Of a stretch of 64,000 nt of DNA, positions 33,978-42,390 are shown piece after piece; the stretch's first letter is position 1; the number at the start of each line of letters is the position of its first letter. The stretch lies in the NCBI RefSeq assembly GCF_038024875.1, contig NZ_CP136136.1, positions 4,836,001-4,900,000 on the forward strand. The letters run 5' to 3'. Below the pieces are notes generated by a model, which saw only the letters and a list, made by a program, of their open reading frames with translations, searched no databases and was not told where the DNA came from. Made by a program: the position numbers and the translations under genes. The DNA is from Gordonia rubripertincta (GTDB taxonomy: Bacteria > Actinomycetota > Actinomycetes > Mycobacteriales > Mycobacteriaceae).

Positions 33978-35360
33978 TCACCCGAACACCTCGACACTGG
34001 CCCACCCCGGCCCGCCGAGGACGTGCGCGCACCGAATCATCCACCACAGCTCCGGTCCCAGAGCACGCACCAACAGCTCGGCCATCCCGGCGCCCGGTCC
34101 GTCCGGCGGGCCGACCGCACCGACCAGGGCGGCGACGGTTCCGACCACGCTGATGATCGCGACGACGGGGGCGACGAGCAGATTCGCCACGATCCCGACC
34201 ACCGACAACCGGCCGGTGACCAGCACGACGATCGGCGCGGTGACCACCTGCGCGGCGACCGCCATCGCGATCACCTCTGCGAGCCCCGTCGGACATCGCC
34301 ACGCCCGCAACCGGTCCCGCAGACGCGGCGCCCACAGCACGATCGCGCAGGTGGCTGCCACCGAGAGCGCGAAACCCGGTTGCAGCGCGAGTTCCGGCCA
34401 CCACAGGAGACCACCGATCACCGCGGCCCCGAGAGCCGGCATCGACTGAGACCGCCGCGACGCGAACAGTGCCAGCACACCGACTGCACCCATCAGCGCC
34501 GCCCGCAGCACGCTCGGCGTGGGTCGTACGAGCATCACGAACCCGACTATCACCACCAGTCCGACGACCGCCGCCGCCCGCGGGGGCACCCCTGTACTGC
34601 GGACGATGAGAAGTGCAGCGCCGCAGACGATCGCGAAGTTCGCTCCCGACACCGCCGTCAGGTGGCTGAGTCCGGCGGCGCGGAAGTCGTCGCGCAGGTC
34701 CTCGTCCAGCCCGCTCTCGTCACCGAGCACCAGACCCGGCAGCAGGCCGGCGGCCTCCGGTTCGAGGCCGCGGGTGGCCACCAGTTGCAGGCGTTGCCGG
34801 ATCGATCCGGCGACTCGTTGATACGCGGGCGGTTCACCGACCAGTTTCGGAGTCGAGGCCGTCACCGATGCGACGAGCAGACTTCGGTTCGGCGGTGCCC
34901 GCACCTTCACGACCGCGACAACCCGTTGGCCGGGCAGCAAACCCAACCATGACTGTGCCGCACCGCGCAGCTCTGCAGCTGCGTTCGTAACCCGCTGATT
35001 CCCAATCTGTTCGACGTCCACCCGCGCGCGGATACGTCCCTGACCGGCCGGTCCGATCGGGGTCGGATCGCTGCGGAGGGTCATGACCGCCGTTGCCTTT
35101 CCAGCGACATGCCCCAACGGATGGTCGGCGCGCACCTCCTGCCGAAGAGCGAGCGACGTTGCACACGCAGCGGCCAGGCCGGCTCCCACGACGACGAGCC
35201 CCACAACTCCCCAACCGAACCGGCGTGACCCGACCACACCGGCCACGGCAGCCACCGACGCCACGATCGCGATGCTGACGCTCACCCCGACCGGGGCCAC
35301 CAGACCGAACGCCGTCACCGCCCACACCACCACCGCCGGCACGAGCAGCCGTAAGTCCAC
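33978..35360 (-). CDS. comEC: ComEC/Rec2-type competence membrane protein, short form
   Basis: DNA-uptake channel-family protein of 460 residues. The competence core is present: LGDESGLDEDLRDDFRAAGL, SHLTAVSGANFAIV and RPTPSVLRAALMG, with many transmembrane helices. An OB-like N-terminal region precedes. The C-terminal metallo-beta-lactamase (nuclease-like) domain found in Bacillus ComEC is absent; the protein ends shortly after the last helices. Actinobacterial relatives are often short as well. No other uptake genes than comEA are next to it, so a role in transformation is not shown. Starts 2 bp after comEA. Confidence 0.88.
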   Translation of the reverse strand: MDLRLLVPAVVVWAVTAFGLVAPVGVSVSIAIVASVAAVAGVVGSRRFGWGVVGLVVVGAGLAAACATSLALRQEVRADHPLGHVAGKATAVMTLRSDPTPIGPAGQGRIRARVDVEQIGNQRVTNAAAELRGAAQSWLGLLPGQRVVAVVKVRAPPNRSLLVASVTASTPKLVGEPPAYQRVAGSIRQRLQLVATRGLEPEAAGLLPGLVLGDESGLDEDLRDDFRAAGLSHLTAVSGANFAIVCGAALLIVRSTGVPPRAAAVVGLVVIVGFVMLVRPTPSVLRAALMGAVGVLALFASRRSQSMPALGAAVIGGLLWWPELALQPGFALSVAATCAIVLWAPRLRDRLRAWRCPTGLAEVIAMAVAAQVVTAPIVVLVTGRLSVVGIVANLLVAPVVAIISVVGTVAALVGAVGPPDGPGAGMAELLVRALGPELWWMIRCAHVLGGPGWASVEVFG

Positions 35361-35362
35361 CG

Positions 35363-36358
35363 TCAGACCGTCACAAGGTCACGCAGTTTCGCCAGTCGCG
35401 CCGGACCGATCCCGTCGACCTCGGCCAGCTGATCCACAGACGTGAAGCGGCCGTTGCGTTCTCGCCAGTCGAGGATCGCCTTCGCCGTCACCGGACCGAC
35501 CCCGGGCAGTGCATCGAGTTCGGTCTCGGTCGCCGTGTTCAGGTTGACCCGACCGCCGGCCGCCGCCGGTGGCGCCGGTGGCGGACTGCCCGGGCCCGCC
35601 GAGGGACCGGGCGCCGGCACAGCACCTTCCGCGCCGACCACCGCACTGCGCATCGACATCTGCCCCTCACCACCGGCATAGCCGACGAGGACCTGATCCC
35701 CGTCCCGCAGAACCTGAGCGAGATTCAGCGACAACAGGTCCGCGCCCTTACGCGGCCCACCGGCGTGGTCGATCGCCTCCGCGACCCGCGCTCCAGGAGC
35801 CAGACGTACCAGTCCCGGTTTGTTCACCAGGCCGACGACACTCACCACCAACTGGGCCGGCGTCGTACTCGGCTGTGCGGCAACCGGAGGCGTCGATACC
35901 GCCGCCGTCGACGACAGCCCGGCTGCACCGAAGTCCACCACCGGCGTCGTATCCGTTCCGCGGAACAGTCCGAACCCGGCCACGACGCAGGCGATCACCC
36001 CGACCGCGATCAGCGCGATCGCTGCCGGCGGCGCCACCGCGAAGCGTCGGCGTCGAATGGGGTCGTCGTCCTCGTCCCCGCCCGGAGAGTCGTCGTCCGG
36101 GTCGAGCACGTCGTCGAATCGCCCGACCCGACCACGACGCGGTGGCGACGGCGGCGGCGCATCCAGCCACGTCGGCATCCCGCCGATCCCCCAGCCGGGA
36201 TGTTCGGGCTCCTCGATGACAACAGCTGCCGCGACCGGGTCGCCTACACCGGGCGGTGGGTCGGATTCGGCTCCGGCCGGCGACAGATCCCACCGCGCCG
36301 GCGACTCGACGACCGGTCCCAGACGGTCCAGCGGATTCCGCCGTCCTGATGCGCTCAT
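35363..36358 (-). CDS. comEA: ComEA-type helix-hairpin-helix DNA-binding protein
   Basis: DNA receptor-like protein of 331 residues. A ~110-residue acidic, Pro-rich cytoplasmic region is followed by one transmembrane helix (about 113-132, AIALIAVGVIACVVAGFGLF), an SLBB domain (VVSVVGLVNKPGLVRLAPGA), a Pro/Gly linker, and two HhH motifs at the end (VNLNTATETELDALPGVGPV, DGIGPARLAKLRDLV). The topology puts the DNA-binding tail outside. The long N-terminal region is typical of actinobacterial ComEA. Operon with comEC. Confidence 0.9.
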   Translation of the reverse strand: MSASGRRNPLDRLGPVVESPARWDLSPAGAESDPPPGVGDPVAAAVVIEEPEHPGWGIGGMPTWLDAPPPSPPRRGRVGRFDDVLDPDDDSPGGDEDDDPIRRRRFAVAPPAAIALIAVGVIACVVAGFGLFRGTDTTPVVDFGAAGLSSTAAVSTPPVAAQPSTTPAQLVVSVVGLVNKPGLVRLAPGARVAEAIDHAGGPRKGADLLSLNLAQVLRDGDQVLVGYAGGEGQMSMRSAVVGAEGAVPAPGPSAGPGSPPPAPPAAAGGRVNLNTATETELDALPGVGPVTAKAILDWRERNGRFTSVDQLAEVDGIGPARLAKLRDLVTV

Positions 36359-36422
36359 GGCGCCACACGTTAGGGCGGTTCAGCGCTGAAACGACGTGGC
36401 ACAGCGCGCGGCCGACCGATCT

Positions 36423-36446
36423 GTGGACAGCAACCAGACTGTCCAC
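36423..36446. terminator. Small hairpin between degV and comEA
   Basis: GTGGACAG (36423-36430) pairs perfectly with CTGTCCAC (36439-36446) around an 8-nt loop. Location after the degV stop fits a weak terminator, or a structured leader for comEA. No T-run is obvious. Confidence 0.4.
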
Positions 36447-36471
36447 CGGTTCCCCACTCAGGTCGCGCGGC

Positions 36472-37332
36472 TCAGCCTTCTTCGAGCCCTTCGATCGGGT
36501 CGAGATGCGACGCGATGACGATGCCCACCGATCCGGGGCCCACGTGGGAGCCGAGGATCGGCCCGAGGTCGACGGTCAGCTCGGAGGTCACCATCCGCAG
36601 CCGGTTGCGCAGCGTGGCGAGGAGTTCCGCCGCGACGTCGGGGGTCTCGCAGTGCTGGACGCCGACCGTGACCGCACGTCCACCGGCGGATTCGACCGCC
36701 GCGTCGACCATCTTGTCCAGTGCCTTGGAGAACGTACGATGACGTTCCTTGAGCTGGAGCGTGCCGTCGACCATGTGCAGGATCGGCTTGATCGACAACG
36801 CCGAGCCGAAGATCTTGCCGGCCGCGGAGATCCGGCCGCTCTGACGCAGGTTGTCGAGCTGCTGGACGCACAGCAGCGAGTCGACGGTCGCGGCCTGCCG
36901 GATCGCGGACTCGTACACGCGATCCCGGTCGGCGCCGTCCGCGGCCGCCTGCGCCGCCGCGACGGCGGTGAAACCCACTGCGAGACCGACGGATCGGGAG
37001 TCGACGATGCGGACCTGTCCGGAGAACTTCTCGGCCGCCAGCCGCGCCGAACTCCACGTGCCGGAGAGCTTTCGCGACATGTGCACGGCCACCACGCCGG
37101 CACCGTCGCTCGCCTCGAGTGCCGACTCGAAGTACTCGGTCAGCTCACTTGGATTGGCCCCCGACGTGGTCACACCCGGTGTCGAGACGACATCCTCCGG
37201 GATGTGATCGACACCCTCGCGGTAGTCCTTGTCCTCGATCGTGACATGGAGCGGGACCTGCCGGATCCCATAGTGCTCGGTGACCGATTCCGGTAACCGA
37301 GACGACGAATCTGTGACTACGACGACAGGCAC
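36472..37332 (-). CDS. DegV family fatty-acid-binding protein
   Basis: Cytosolic fatty-acid-binding fold (FakB-like), 286 residues. VVVTDSSSRLPESVTEHYGI, TSGANPSEL, MSRKLSGTWSSARLAAE and IVDSRSVGLAVGF are the standard DegV motifs. In Firmicutes such proteins deliver fatty acid to the FakA kinase; a DAK2-domain FakA-like gene lies at 51.4-53.1 kb, 15 kb away. In mycobacteria degV also precedes octT, the acyltransferase gene of methylglucose lipopolysaccharide synthesis, so acyl handling is a consistent theme. ATG 37332. Confidence 0.92.
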   Translation of the reverse strand: MPVVVVTDSSSRLPESVTEHYGIRQVPLHVTIEDKDYREGVDHIPEDVVSTPGVTTSGANPSELTEYFESALEASDGAGVVAVHMSRKLSGTWSSARLAAEKFSGQVRIVDSRSVGLAVGFTAVAAAQAAADGADRDRVYESAIRQAATVDSLLCVQQLDNLRQSGRISAAGKIFGSALSIKPILHMVDGTLQLKERHRTFSKALDKMVDAAVESAGGRAVTVGVQHCETPDVAAELLATLRNRLRMVTSELTVDLGPILGSHVGPGSVGIVIASHLDPIEGLEEG

Positions 37333-37375
37333 GCGTCTACGTTAGCCGGTTCACCTGTGGGACCTCACATGGGAG

Positions 37376-38140
37376 TCACGCCTCAGTCGACCACGTGTTC
37401 GCGCGGCTCATTTCGACCACGGGCGCCACCAGATCCGCGATCTGACGATGGCAGGAGAAGCCCCAGTGGATGCCGTCCGGGTTCATCTCCGCCGCCGGAT
37501 CGTCGAAGGCGTCGCGGGTCACCGGATAGAAGTCGACGCAAGGCAGTCCGTGCTCGTCGGCCCACCGCGCGATCGCCGCCGTGGCCGGGATCCGACCGGT
37601 GTGGACGTAGCCGTAGTACGGGCTGCGATGCGTCGGCGGCAGGCACACGACGATCGGCAGATCCGGCCGGAGCTGTGTGAGGGCCTCACGGATCTTGTCG
37701 AGGTATTCAACCGTCACCTTCGGCGGCAGCGCCAGCGGCCACCCCACGCGCGAGCCGCGGGGTTGCACCCACGAGTACGCGTCACGGACCAACTGCCGCA
37801 GCCGATTAGGCCGCACGTAACGGATCTGCTCGCGCAGCGCCGTCGGCAAGGGCGAGGGCAGCGTGTCCATGCCGCCGAACGCAAGGACGACGACGTCGGT
37901 GTTCGGCACGGTGGCCCAGATGTTCGGGTCCTGGGTCAGCGCCCACCAGACGTCGCGGCTCGTCCAGCCGATCCGGCCGAACAGCTTCACCGGCAGACCC
38001 ACGTCGGCGCCGACCAGCGACGGCCAGATCCGCGGATCGTTCGCGGGCAGCCCGCCGACCGGGCCGTAGTAGGCCAGCGAGTCGGACAGGACCATCATGC
38101 AGCGCTCCCCCGAGGGGGCACCGCCGTTCACGTCGGTCAC
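37376..38140 (-). CDS. octT: Octanoyltransferase OctT-like SGNH protein
   Basis: SGNH-hydrolase-fold acyltransferase of 254 residues. Its nucleophile block is VLSDSLAYYGPVG (Ser of the GDS-like motif) and the C-terminal Asp-His block is NPDGIHWG. In mycobacteria the syntenic protein (Rv2418c, from memory) octanoylates diglucosylglycerate in the methylglucose lipopolysaccharide pathway. Next to gpgP, which makes glucosylglycerate, the assignment is coherent. Start is GTG 38140, overlapping the gpgP TGA (GTGA). Confidence 0.82.
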   Translation of the reverse strand: MTDVNGGAPSGERCMMVLSDSLAYYGPVGGLPANDPRIWPSLVGADVGLPVKLFGRIGWTSRDVWWALTQDPNIWATVPNTDVVVLAFGGMDTLPSPLPTALREQIRYVRPNRLRQLVRDAYSWVQPRGSRVGWPLALPPKVTVEYLDKIREALTQLRPDLPIVVCLPPTHRSPYYGYVHTGRIPATAAIARWADEHGLPCVDFYPVTRDAFDDPAAEMNPDGIHWGFSCHRQIADLVAPVVEMSRANTWSTEA

Positions 38141-38850
38141 TGAACGGCGGGGTCCGAGTCCTCGGCCGACGCGTTCCACACGTCCAACCGCCACCGCGGG
38201 AGGTCGCCGGGCATACCGTGACCCGACAGCTGCACCCAGCTGGTGTTCGCGAGACCACCGAAGACCGGCCAGTCGTCCACCGGCAGACCGAGCAGCGCCG
38301 CGGTCATCGCCGCGATGACGCCACCATGGGCCACCAGCACAACCGGCGCCTCGGGATTGTCGCCGACACCCCAATCCGGCAAAAGCTCGATCAGCTCGTC
38401 GACCACCGGGGTGGAACGCTTCGCCACGTCGACGCGGCTCTCGCCACCCGGTGGCGTCCAGGTCGCGTCGTCGCGCCACACCGCACGCGCGCCGGGCATG
38501 ACCTCGTCGACGTCGAGATGGGTCAGGCCCTGCCACTCGCCGAGATGCGTCTCACGAAGGCGCACATCGGTTGTGACCGGCAGTCCGGTCCGCTGCGCAA
38601 GAGCCTCCGCCGTGTCACGGGCACGCTTCAGATCCGACGACCAGATCACCAGCGGTTGTCGCTTCGCCAGTTCGATGGCAGCCGAATTAGCCTGCCGCAC
38701 ACCGAGCTCGGAGAGGTCGGTGTCGAGCTGGCCCTGCATACGGCTACCCGCGTTGTACTCGGTCTGCCCGTGGCGCAGCAGGATCAGCCGCCGGACGACC
38801 GGGGTCAGACGCTCGACCGAGGTGTCGTGCGTATCGGGACCCCCGCTCAC
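38137..38850 (-). CDS. gpgP: Glucosyl-3-phosphoglycerate phosphatase
   Basis: Histidine-phosphatase-superfamily enzyme of 237 residues. The catalytic motif LILLRHGQTEYN, then the acid/base Glu in LRETHLGEWQGLTHLD and the second His in VLVAHGGVIAAM are intact. In mycobacteria this gene removes phosphate from glucosyl-3-phosphoglycerate, an early step to methylglucose lipopolysaccharide; phosphoglycerate mutase-like activity was the older annotation. GTG 38850 overlaps the rsfS stop (GTGA). Confidence 0.88.
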   Translation of the reverse strand: MSGGPDTHDTSVERLTPVVRRLILLRHGQTEYNAGSRMQGQLDTDLSELGVRQANSAAIELAKRQPLVIWSSDLKRARDTAEALAQRTGLPVTTDVRLRETHLGEWQGLTHLDVDEVMPGARAVWRDDATWTPPGGESRVDVAKRSTPVVDELIELLPDWGVGDNPEAPVVLVAHGGVIAAMTAALLGLPVDDWPVFGGLANTSWVQLSGHGMPGDLPRWRLDVWNASAEDSDPAVQ

Positions 38851-39209
38851 GAAAGTCCTTCGACCTCGACGACCGGGCAGTCCTTCCACAGACTCTCGAG
38901 CGCGTAGAAGCGGCGCTCGTCGGTGTGCTGGATGTGCACGACGATCTCGGCATAATCGAGCAGCGCCCAACGCCCCTCACGGGTGCCCTCACGACGCAGC
39001 GGCTTGTGACCGGCCTCGCGCAGCTTGTCCTCGACCTCGTCGACGATCGAATTGACCTGCCGCTCGTTGTCCGCCGACGCGATGACGAAGGCGTCGGTGA
39101 TCACCAACTGTTCCGACACATCGATCACGGTCACCTCATGGGCGAGCTTCTCCGCGGCCGCCAGAGCAGCCACCTTGGCCATCTCCAACGCTTCAGCTGA
39201 CGCAGTCAC
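38847..39209 (-). CDS. rsfS: Ribosome silencing factor RsfS
   Basis: Binds ribosomal protein L14 and blocks 30S-50S joining under starvation. The 120 residues hold DAFVIASADNERQVNSIVDE and GRWALLDYAEIVVHIQ, both standard for RsfS/Iojap. GTG 39209 sets the start; AGAGGA is about seven bases upstream. It follows nadD after a 23-bp gap, the common bacterial order. Confidence 0.94.
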   Translation of the reverse strand: MTASAEALEMAKVAALAAAEKLAHEVTVIDVSEQLVITDAFVIASADNERQVNSIVDEVEDKLREAGHKPLRREGTREGRWALLDYAEIVVHIQHTDERRFYALESLWKDCPVVEVEGLS

Positions 39210-39232
39210 ACAAGTCCTCTCGAAATATTCAC

Positions 39233-40042
39233 TCAGGGCTCGACGCCCGCTCGCTCCGCTCCCGACGCGGACGGTGTTGAACTTCCGCCCGCTCGCTCCG
39301 CTCCCGGCGCGGACGGTGTTGAACTTCCGCCCGCTCGCTCCGCTCCCGGCGCGGCGGACCTTCCGCCCGCTCGCTCCGCTCCCGGCGCGGACACACCAGG
39401 CGACGACGCCCGAGGCGCACGATACAGCTTCCTCTTGGCGATGTACTGCACGACGCCGTCGGGCACCAGGTACCAGACCGGGCGGCCCAGCGCCGCACGT
39501 GTGCGGCATTCGGTGGACGAGATCGCCAGCGCCGGGATCTCCAGCAGGTGCAGCGTGTCGTCCGGCATCTGCGCGAGATGCTGGGCCAGGTGCGTGGCGT
39601 CGAGTTCGTAGCCGGGTCGGCTCACGCCCACGAAGCGGGCGAGGTCGAACAGTTCCTCCCAATCCTGCCAGGACAGGATCGACTCCAGCGCATCGGCGCC
39701 GGTGATGAAGTACAGCTGAGCGTCGGGCAGTTGCCTCCGCAGGTCGCGCAACGTGTCCACGGTGTAGGTGTCACCGTCACGGTCGATGTCGACACGACTG
39801 ACGCTGAACTGCGGATTCGACGCCGTCGCGATGACCGTCATCAGATACCGATCCTCGGGCGGACTCACCGATGTGTGCTCGCCCAGCTTCTGCCACGGGC
39901 GTCCGGTCGGGACGAAGATCACCTCGTCCAGCTCGAAGCGATGAGCGACCTCGCTGGCCGCCACCAGGTGCCCGTTGTGGATCGGATCGAACGTGCCACC
40001 CATCACACCGATGCGGCGCGCACGATGGCGGTCGGTTGACAT
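39233..40042 (-). CDS. nadD: Nicotinate-nucleotide adenylyltransferase with repeat-encoded tail
   Basis: NAD synthesis: joins ATP and nicotinate mononucleotide to deamido-NAD. GVMGGTFDPIHNGHL holds the (H/T)xGH nucleotidyl-transferase motif, and PALAISSTECRTRAALG is the ISST motif. The catalytic body ends near residue 215 (KRKLYRAPRA). The remaining ~55 residues come from an in-frame 4-copy DNA repeat (39244-39390) that encodes APGAERAGGSSTP-like units. Mycobacterial NadD is about 211-214 residues. ATG 40042. The tail is probably disordered. Confidence 0.94.
   Translation of the reverse strand: MSTDRHRARRIGVMGGTFDPIHNGHLVAASEVAHRFELDEVIFVPTGRPWQKLGEHTSVSPPEDRYLMTVIATASNPQFSVSRVDIDRDGDTYTVDTLRDLRRQLPDAQLYFITGADALESILSWQDWEELFDLARFVGVSRPGYELDATHLAQHLAQMPDDTLHLLEIPALAISSTECRTRAALGRPVWYLVPDGVVQYIAKRKLYRAPRASSPGVSAPGAERAGGRSAAPGAERAGGSSTPSAPGAERAGGSSTPSASGAERAGVEP
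39244..39390. repeat. In-frame tandem repeat in 3' end of nadD
   Basis: Four copies of a 27-nt core starting CGCCCGCTCGCTCCGCTCCC, at 39244, 39286, 39328 and 39364. The first two full units are 42 nt, the third 36 nt, the fourth truncated at ~27 nt. All spacings are multiples of three, so nadD stays open. All frames on the minus strand are open through it. It is not related to the thiL repeat. Confidence 0.9.
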
Positions 40043-40072
40043 GGACGGTCAGTCTACGCGGTGACGCCGCGC

Positions 40073-41467
40073 TCAGATCGGCAGCAGGTCGGCGATGACC
40101 GTGCCGAGCTGTGTGGCGTTGCGGCATTCGAACATGTCGATGACCTCCGCGTAATCGGTGGCGGCCGAGTCACCGGTCCCCCAATGCTCCTTCGCCTCGG
40201 GGTTCAGCCAGTACGCGTGACGGGCACGTTCGACGAGTTCGGCGAGCGCGTCGACGTGCGCGTCGTGATAGTTGTTACGGCCGTCGCCGAGGACCAGCAG
40301 CGCTCCGCGATGAGTCAGCGTCTCAGCGTAGTCGCCGACGAAGCCGGCGAGCATGTTCCCGTAATCCGAATGTCCGTCGCGCGTCGAGATCCGCGCGGTC
40401 GAGATCATGTGGTGCATCGCCGCACCGAAGTCCTCTTCGCCGTGGTCGAAGAATTCGGTCACCTCGTCGACGGTGTCGACGAAGGCGAACACCCGAACCT
40501 TCGAGAACTGTTGCCGGAGTGCGTACACCAGTCGCAACGTGAACTGACTGAAACCGGCGACCGACCCCGACACGTCGCAGATGATGATCAGCTCCGGGCG
40601 GCCGGGACGGGGCTTGCGGTGACTGAGTTCGATCGGCACACCGCCGGTCGACATCGAGGCGCGCAGCGTCTTCCGTACGTCCACTGCACCGCGATGGGCC
40701 CGGCGGCGTCGGGTCTCGAGCTTCGCCGCGAGGAGCCGGGCCAGCGGCTCGATGGTCTTGCGGATCTCCACCTGCTCTTTGGCGCCCGCGGAGAGAAAGT
40801 TCACGTTCTCCGGCAGCGGCGGCACCGCGTAGGCACCGACCTTGTCGCGGCCGTTGCGGTCGGCCATCCGACGCTGCGTCTCGCGTTCGATCGCTGCCCG
40901 CAGATCGGCGGCCTTCTGGCGGGCGGCCTGCCGGTACAGCGGCTCGGTGCCCGGTCGGCCACCTACGCCCTCGCCGTCCCCGGCCATCGCCGCGGCGATC
41001 TTGGCGATCAGCGTCTGCGGGCTCACCGCGGAGATCGCCTGGTACGCCGAGAAGGCCTCACCCTTCGTGGAGCCATAGCGTCCCAGCTCGTCGACGATCA
41101 TCGCGATCGCCTGCTCGAGCCGGCCGTCACTGGCCGCCGCGTCGTCGGCCAGCAGCTCGGCGAGCGCGTCACGCACGGCCTCGACATCGAGGTTGCCCTC
41201 CTCGTCGCGTGGCAGATCCTCCGTGACGGTGCGCATTCCGGCTCCCACCGGGAACCACAGATCGAAGACGCGGTCGAACACCCCGCGATGCGCATTGTCG
41301 ACGAGCAGCGTGGTCGCCAACCCCTCGCGGAGACGCGAGCGCTCCAGCAGGTCGAGGACCTCCATCGCGCTCGCCGCGTCGATCAGCGCCGACGGCCCCA
41401 CGACGATCCCGCGACGACGCAGCTCGTCGACGAAATCGGTGAGGTGCGCGACGAGCGGAGTCGTCAT
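40073..41467 (-). CDS. VWA domain protein (CoxE-like)
   Basis: A 464-residue protein with a helical N-terminal half and a C-terminal von Willebrand A domain. The MIDAS metal site is ICDVSGSVAGFS, with later TRDGHSDYG and VLGDGRNNY residues completing it. Such proteins work with MoxR-type AAA ATPases, here immediately upstream with a 1-nt overlap (TGATG), as chaperones that insert cofactors or metals or remodel a partner. The partner is unknown. ATG 41467. No signal peptide. Confidence 0.88.
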   Translation of the reverse strand: MTTPLVAHLTDFVDELRRRGIVVGPSALIDAASAMEVLDLLERSRLREGLATTLLVDNAHRGVFDRVFDLWFPVGAGMRTVTEDLPRDEEGNLDVEAVRDALAELLADDAAASDGRLEQAIAMIVDELGRYGSTKGEAFSAYQAISAVSPQTLIAKIAAAMAGDGEGVGGRPGTEPLYRQAARQKAADLRAAIERETQRRMADRNGRDKVGAYAVPPLPENVNFLSAGAKEQVEIRKTIEPLARLLAAKLETRRRRAHRGAVDVRKTLRASMSTGGVPIELSHRKPRPGRPELIIICDVSGSVAGFSQFTLRLVYALRQQFSKVRVFAFVDTVDEVTEFFDHGEEDFGAAMHHMISTARISTRDGHSDYGNMLAGFVGDYAETLTHRGALLVLGDGRNNYHDAHVDALAELVERARHAYWLNPEAKEHWGTGDSAATDYAEVIDMFECRNATQLGTVIADLLPI

Positions 41468-42390
41468 CAGCCCAGCTTGAGTTCTTTGAGAGCCGTCTTC
41501 AGGTCGGGCCGGTGCTTGAGCACCACCCCGAGCGTGCGCGCGATGAGACCGTCGTCGAGGCCCCCGCGCTTGGTGTCGGCCTGCTCGCCCGCGCCGAGTG
41601 CAAGCAAGGTGTTGGCCCAGTCGATCGTCTCGGCCACCGACGGCTTCTTACGGATGTCCAGCGTCCGCAGCACGCCGACGATGCGGACGAGTTCCGCGCT
41701 CAGCGACGACGACAGGTTCGGTACCCGCGATGCGAGGATCTCCTTCTCCCGCTCGGCATCAGGGAAGTCGATGTAGAGGTACAGGCAGCGGCGCTTGAGC
41801 GCCTCGGACAGTTCGCGCGTGGCGTTGGAGGTGAGCAGCACGATCGGACGGCGCTGCGCGGCAACGGTTCCCATCTCGGGAATGGTGATCGCGAAGTCGC
41901 TGAGCACCTCGAGGAGCAGACCTTCCATGTCGACGTCGGCCTTGTCGACCTCGTCGATCAGCAGCACGGTCGAACCCTCGCGCGAGATCGCCTTGAGCAG
42001 CGGACGCGGCAGCAGGAACTCGTCGGAGAAGATGTCGGTCTTCGCCTCGTCCCAGGCGCGGTTGCCGGTGGCCTGGATGTGCAGGATCTGCTTGGCGTGG
42101 TTCCACTCGTAAAGAGCGCGTGCCTCGTCGATGCCCTCGTAGCACTGCAGGCGGACGAGTTCGGCGTCCGTGGCCGCGGCGATCGACTTGGCCAGCTCGG
42201 TCTTGCCGACACCCGCGGGCCCCTCGACCAGGAGCGGCTTGCCCAGACGGTCGGCGAGGAAGGTCGACGTCGCGGTGGCGTCGTCGGCGAGATAGCCGGT
42301 CGCACGCAGCTTCGCGACGACGTCGTCGACGGAGGTGAACGACGGGACGACCTGCGGTCCGGAGCCGGTGTACTCGGCGGGGGTCGTCAT
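41467..42390 (-). CDS. MoxR-family AAA+ ATPase
   Basis: Chaperone-like ATPase of 307 residues. Walker A VEGPAGVGKTELAKS, Walker B VLLIDEVDKAD, sensor-1 VLLTSNATRELSEALKRRC (arginine finger). The C-terminal lid is present. It pairs with the VWA protein as MoxR-VWA modules do. Its ATG at 42390 shares one base with the proA stop; the frame runs upstream but into proA. The proA-MoxR-VWA order is conserved in mycobacteria (Rv2427c-Rv2425c, from memory). Confidence 0.92.
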   Translation of the reverse strand: MTTPAEYTGSGPQVVPSFTSVDDVVAKLRATGYLADDATATSTFLADRLGKPLLVEGPAGVGKTELAKSIAAATDAELVRLQCYEGIDEARALYEWNHAKQILHIQATGNRAWDEAKTDIFSDEFLLPRPLLKAISREGSTVLLIDEVDKADVDMEGLLLEVLSDFAITIPEMGTVAAQRRPIVLLTSNATRELSEALKRRCLYLYIDFPDAEREKEILASRVPNLSSSLSAELVRIVGVLRTLDIRKKPSVAETIDWANTLLALGAGEQADTKRGGLDDGLIARTLGVVLKHRPDLKTALKELKLG

